Source of the DNA: Amycolatopsis eburnea
GTDB lineage: Bacteria > Actinomycetota > Actinomycetes > Mycobacteriales > Pseudonocardiaceae
Reading direction: 5' to 3'
Assembly: GCF_003937945.1 (NCBI RefSeq)
Contig: NZ_RSEC01000058.1
Location: forward strand, 868,001-932,000
DNA length: 64,000 nucleotides
Shown here piece by piece: positions 60,863 through 64,000 of this stretch (position 1 is the stretch's first letter; each line of letters starts with the position of its first letter). A model generated the notes under the pieces. The model was not told the DNA's origin. It saw only the letters and a program-made list of their open reading frames with translations, and ran no database searches. The translations under genes and the position numbers were made by a program.

Positions 60863-63289
60863 ATGACCGCACCGCGAGTCGTGATCATCGGCGCCGGCAT
60901 CGTCGGCGCGAACCTGGCCGACGAGCTGACCACCCGGGGCTGGTCCGACGTCACCGTGCTCGACCGCGGCCCGCTGCCGCGCACCGGCGGGTCCACCTCG
61001 CACGCACCCGGCCTGGTGTTCCAGACCAACGCGTCCAAGGCGATGACGGACTTCGCGCGCTACACCGTGTCGAAACTGAAAGAGCTGGACTGCTTCCTCC
61101 AGGTCGGGGGCATGGAGGTCGCGACCACGCCGGCCCGCTGGGAGGACCTCAAGCGCAAGCACGGCTGGGCGACGTCGTGGGGCGTGCCCGGTTCCCTCAT
61201 CGACGCCGCCGAGTGCGTCGAGCGCTGGCCGCTCCTGGACGGCTCGCGGATCTTCGGCGCCCTGCACACCCCGACCGACGGGCTGGCGCGGGCCGCGAAA
61301 GCCGTCGAGGTGCTCGCCGAGCGGGCCACTTCGCGGGGTGCGCGGTTCATCGGGTCCACGCGCGTGACCGACGTTCTCCAAGAGGGTGGCCGCGTCACGG
61401 GTGTCCGGACCGATCAGGGCGACTTCCCGGCCGACGTCGTCGTGTCGTGCGCGGGGTTCTGGGGCCGGGAGATCGGCGCGATGGCGGGCATGGACGTCCC
61501 GCTGCTGCCACTGGCGCACCAGTACGCGAAGACCGGGCAGGTCGCGGAACTGGCCGGGCGCAACACCGAGGAGGTCGAGGCGAGCCTGCCGATCCTGCGC
61601 CACCAGGACCAGGACCTGTACTTCCGCGAGCACGTCGACCGGATCGGCATCGGCTCCTACGCGCACCGCCCGATGCCGGTCGAAGAGTCCACACTGGACC
61701 ATTCCGTGACCGAAACGGCGATGCCCTCGATGCTGCCCTTCACCGAGGACGACTTCGCGCCGTCGTGGGAGGAGAGCAAGCTGCTGCTGCCCGCGCTGGG
61801 CGGAACCAAGGTCGAAGAAGGCTTCAACGGGATCTTCTCCTTCACCCCCGACGGCCAGTCGCTGGTCGGCGAATCCGCGGACGTCCGCGGGTTCTGGCTG
61901 GCGGAGGCGATCTGGGTGACGCACTCCGCGGGCATCGCGAAGGCGGTGGCGGAGCTGCTCGTCGACGGGCATTCCGAAGTGGACACCCACGACATCGACG
62001 TCCACCGGTTCGAAGAGGTCCAGCTCGCGCCGTCGTACGTGCGGGAGACCGCGCAGCAGAACTTCGTCGAGGTCTACGACGTCCTGCACCCGTTGCAGCC
62101 CAAGCTTTCCCCGCGCGACCTGCGCGTGACGCCGTTCCACGCCCGGCAGCGCGAGCTGGGCGCGGTGTTCCTGGAGGCCGGTGGCTGGGAGCGGCCGCAC
62201 TGGTTCGAAGCCAACGCGCCGCTGCTGAAGAAGCTCCCGCACGACGCGCTCCCGCCGGCGCGGGACGCGTGGTCGGCGCAGTTCCACTCGCCGATCGCGG
62301 CGGCCGAGGCGTGGCACACGCGCAACGGCGTCGCGCTGTACGACATGACGCCGTTGAAGCGCGTGGAGATCAGCGGGCCCGGCTCGCTGGAGTTCCTGCA
62401 GTCGCTGACCACCAACCAGCTCGACAAGTCAGTCGGCTCGGTGACCTACACGCTGATGCTCGACAACGCCGGCGGCATCCGCAGCGACGTCACCGTGGCG
62501 CGGCTCGAACCGGAGCTGTTCCAGGTCGGGATCAACGGGAACATCGACGTCGACCACTTCGTCAAGCACGCGCCGCCCGGCGTCCGGGTCCGGGACATCA
62601 CCGGCGGCACGTGTTGCATCGGCGTCTGGGGTCCGCTGGCGCGGAACCTCGTGCAGCCGTTGTCGCAGGAGGACTTTTCGCACACCGGGCTGAAGTACTT
62701 CCGGGCGCGGAAGGCGCGGATCGCCGGGGTGCCGGTGGTCGCGATGCGACTGTCCTATGTGGGCGAACTCGGCTGGGAGATCTACACCAGCGCGGACAAC
62801 GGACTGCGGCTGTGGGACGCGCTGTGGGCGGCCGGGCAGCCCCTCGGTGTCATCGCGGCCGGGCGGGCGGCGTTCAACAGCCTGCGGCTGGAAAAGGGTT
62901 ATCGGCTGTGGGGCACCGACATGACGACCGAGCACGACCCGTACGAGGCCGGCGTCGACTTCGCGGTGCGGCCGGCGAAGGGTGATTTCCTGGGCCGGGA
63001 CGCCCTGGAGGGCCGGACGCCGTCGCGGCGGCTGCGGTGCCTGACGATCGACGACGGCCGCACGGTCGTGCTGGGCAAGGAACCGGTGTTCGTCGACGGC
63101 GTGGCTTCGGGCTACATCACCAGCGCGGCGTACGGGTACACCGTGGGACGGCCGATCGCCTACGCGTGGCTCGCGGCGTCGGCGGACATCGGCAGCAGCG
63201 TGGAGATCGAGTACTTCGGCCGCCGGGTCGCGGCCACTGTGGCCGCCGAGCCGCTGGTCGACCCCGGCATGGAACGGATCCGGCGGTGA
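60863..63289 (+). CDS. Dimethylglycine dehydrogenase/oxidase (FAD, THF-dependent)
   Basis: 808-residue fusion of a DAO-type FAD domain (about 1-400; VVIIGAGIVGANLADELTTR) and THF-binding GcvT-like domains (about 430-808; LYDMTPLKRVEISGPGSLEF, LSYVGELGWEIYTSADNGLR). His47 in GGSTSHAPGLVFQT is the likely covalent FAD site. It matches Arthrobacter dimethylglycine oxidase in length and layout, removing one methyl from dimethylglycine to give sarcosine and methylene-THF (or formaldehyde). It sits after purU with a 10-bp gap and AGGAG ribosome-binding site. Sarcosine-dehydrogenase activity is an alternative. Confidence 0.88.
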   Translation: MTAPRVVIIGAGIVGANLADELTTRGWSDVTVLDRGPLPRTGGSTSHAPGLVFQTNASKAMTDFARYTVSKLKELDCFLQVGGMEVATTPARWEDLKRKHGWATSWGVPGSLIDAAECVERWPLLDGSRIFGALHTPTDGLARAAKAVEVLAERATSRGARFIGSTRVTDVLQEGGRVTGVRTDQGDFPADVVVSCAGFWGREIGAMAGMDVPLLPLAHQYAKTGQVAELAGRNTEEVEASLPILRHQDQDLYFREHVDRIGIGSYAHRPMPVEESTLDHSVTETAMPSMLPFTEDDFAPSWEESKLLLPALGGTKVEEGFNGIFSFTPDGQSLVGESADVRGFWLAEAIWVTHSAGIAKAVAELLVDGHSEVDTHDIDVHRFEEVQLAPSYVRETAQQNFVEVYDVLHPLQPKLSPRDLRVTPFHARQRELGAVFLEAGGWERPHWFEANAPLLKKLPHDALPPARDAWSAQFHSPIAAAEAWHTRNGVALYDMTPLKRVEISGPGSLEFLQSLTTNQLDKSVGSVTYTLMLDNAGGIRSDVTVARLEPELFQVGINGNIDVDHFVKHAPPGVRVRDITGGTCCIGVWGPLARNLVQPLSQEDFSHTGLKYFRARKARIAGVPVVAMRLSYVGELGWEIYTSADNGLRLWDALWAAGQPLGVIAAGRAAFNSLRLEKGYRLWGTDMTTEHDPYEAGVDFAVRPAKGDFLGRDALEGRTPSRRLRCLTIDDGRTVVLGKEPVFVDGVASGYITSAAYGYTVGRPIAYAWLAASADIGSSVEIEYFGRRVAATVAAEPLVDPGMERIRR

Positions 63290-63292
63290 GCC

Positions 63293-63772
63293 ATGCGTGA
63301 TCAGATCATGAGCGACTACCTCAAGACCCTCGCGTCCGAGGCGTCCCCGGGCGGCGGCGCGACGGCGGCCCTGCAGGTGGCCCAGGCCGCGGCCCTGCTC
63401 TCGGCCGAGACGTTGAGCATGCACGCGCTGCGCCTGGCCGAGAAGGAGGCGCACGCGTTCCGGACGCTGAACCGCGCGCACCGGCTGCCGCCCGGCGAGA
63501 CGCGGGACCGCGCGCTGGCCGACGCCCGCCGTCGCGCGTGCGAGCCGGCGGCGGAGGTGATCACCGCCGCGGCGGCGGTGCTCGACCTGGCGGAGCGGGT
63601 GCCGCCGGACGCGCTTTCGGCCACCGATCTGGCGGCGGTGGCCGAGGCGGCCCGCGCCGCCGCGACGACCGCCGGGGTGAGCGTCGAAGTCCACTCGGGC
63701 ACGGCCGACCCGCGGGTGGCGGGGCTCCGCGACCGGGCCACCCGGCTGACGGCGTCGGTGGTTACCGGCTGA
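63293..63772 (+). CDS. Cyclodeaminase/cyclohydrolase family protein
   Basis: 159-residue member of the formiminotransferase-cyclodeaminase C-domain family (methenyl-THF cyclohydrolase). The signature SDYLKTLASEASPGGGATAA is at the N-terminus. It is shorter than the usual ~200 residues. As last gene of the operon, 3 bp after the dimethylglycine dehydrogenase gene, it probably converts 5,10-methenyl-THF to 10-formyl-THF, which PurU then hydrolyses. No methylene-THF dehydrogenase (FolD) is nearby. ATG 63293 or 63308 may be the start. Confidence 0.8.
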   Translation: MRDQIMSDYLKTLASEASPGGGATAALQVAQAAALLSAETLSMHALRLAEKEAHAFRTLNRAHRLPPGETRDRALADARRRACEPAAEVITAAAAVLDLAERVPPDALSATDLAAVAEAARAAATTAGVSVEVHSGTADPRVAGLRDRATRLTASVVTG

Positions 63773-63795
63773 GGACACCGGGTAAATCACAGCGA

Positions 63796-63845
63796 GTCCA
63801 TGGAAGGACGCCAGGAAATTCTCAGGAACGAGGCGTTCCATGGAC
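63796..63845. promoter_or_regulatory. Nested palindromes upstream of the right-edge gene
   Basis: GTCCATGGAA (63796-63805) and TTCCATGGAC (63836-63845) are perfect reverse complements. Between them, GGAACG-AGG-CGTTCC (63825-63839) is a second inverted repeat. They sit in the 107-bp gap before the gene at 63880 and could be a control site or the cyclodeaminase operon terminator. Confidence 0.4.
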
Positions 63846-63879
63846 GGGCCGGAGGCTTTGTCGAGGGCTGGAGCTGTGC

Positions 63880-64000
63880 ATGAGCGAGTACGACCGAGGA
63901 CCGCAGAGCGGCGGTGACTACCCGCCGTACCAGCAGTACTACGGCCAGGAGTACTACGGGCAGCAGCAGTACTACGACCAGCCCCGCGACCAGTGGGGCC
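63880..64000 (+). CDS. Tyr/Gln-rich protein, partial
   Basis: Only the first 40 residues are visible from ATG 63880. They are low-complexity and rich in Tyr, Gln and Gly (GGDYPPYQQYYGQEYYGQQQ), a disordered N-terminus common in actinomycete membrane proteins or kinases. GGAGG lies 25-30 bp upstream, with GAGGGCTGGAGC nearer the start. Family cannot be judged from the visible part. Confidence 0.55.
   Translation, partial: MSEYDRGPQSGGDYPPYQQYYGQEYYGQQQYYDQPRDQWG

Overview
The window is high-GC, densely coded actinomycete chromosome, most likely from the Pseudonocardiales and close to Amycolatopsis. This is inferred from gene content: TAT-dependent EfeB, DasR-like chitinase control, many TetR/IclR/LacI/GntR switches, ECF sigma and Ser/Thr kinase signalling, GTG starts and 4-bp stop/start overlaps. 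No tRNA, rRNA, prophage, IS element or CRISPR array was seen.

Layout, left to right. 1-6.9 kb: iron uptake genes efeB (cut by the left edge) and efeO, an ArsR-SRPBCC fusion regulator, and a divergent secreted/membrane protein set that includes a transmembrane Ser/Thr kinase. 6.9-10.3 kb: a small hypothetical, a P-loop kinase-like protein, a tandemly duplicated palindromic element, and a secreted GH18 chitinase with two DasR-like sites. 10.4-17.3 kb: IclR plus PobA (4-hydroxybenzoate hydroxylase), an MFS/PEP-mutase-like/ECF-sigma operon, and a divergent MFS-TetR pair. 17.5-25.2 kb: a LacI-controlled sugar locus (FAD oxidoreductase, LacI, ABC binding protein, two permeases, TAT-exported protein of unknown activity). 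25.0-34.5 kb: two-component system, GH92 alpha-mannosidase, secreted lipase, PucR-like regulator, two lipoproteins, HAD protein. 34.5-39.3 kb: GH3 glucosidase, DUF2199 protein, pentapeptide-repeat protein that may be frameshifted. 39.3-43.1 kb: Lrp-type regulator and a branched-chain 2-oxoacid dehydrogenase E1a-E1b-E2 operon. 43.2-45.2 kb: membrane and coiled-coil pair, and an Imm5-like orphan.

The last 18.5 kb (45.3-63.8 kb) is one catabolic island. The ferredoxin reductase, Rieske ferredoxin and Rieske oxygenase, BetA-like choline dehydrogenase, APC permease, betaine-aldehyde dehydrogenase and BetI-like TetR fit import and oxidation of choline to glycine betaine and its first demethylation. 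A GntR-controlled operon (glyA, soxBDAG, purU, dimethylglycine dehydrogenase, cyclodeaminase) fits dimethylglycine to sarcosine to glycine to serine, with the released methyl groups handled on folate. A Tyr/Gln-rich gene begins at the right edge.

Cross-cutting signals: a shared CG-centred palindrome marks two promoters of the LacI locus; a shared TGCGCAACT motif precedes the ferredoxin and oxygenase genes, 5.7 kb apart; and several families of long perfect palindromes lie at gene ends, one of them sharing the core TTTCACGTGAAA at three sites.
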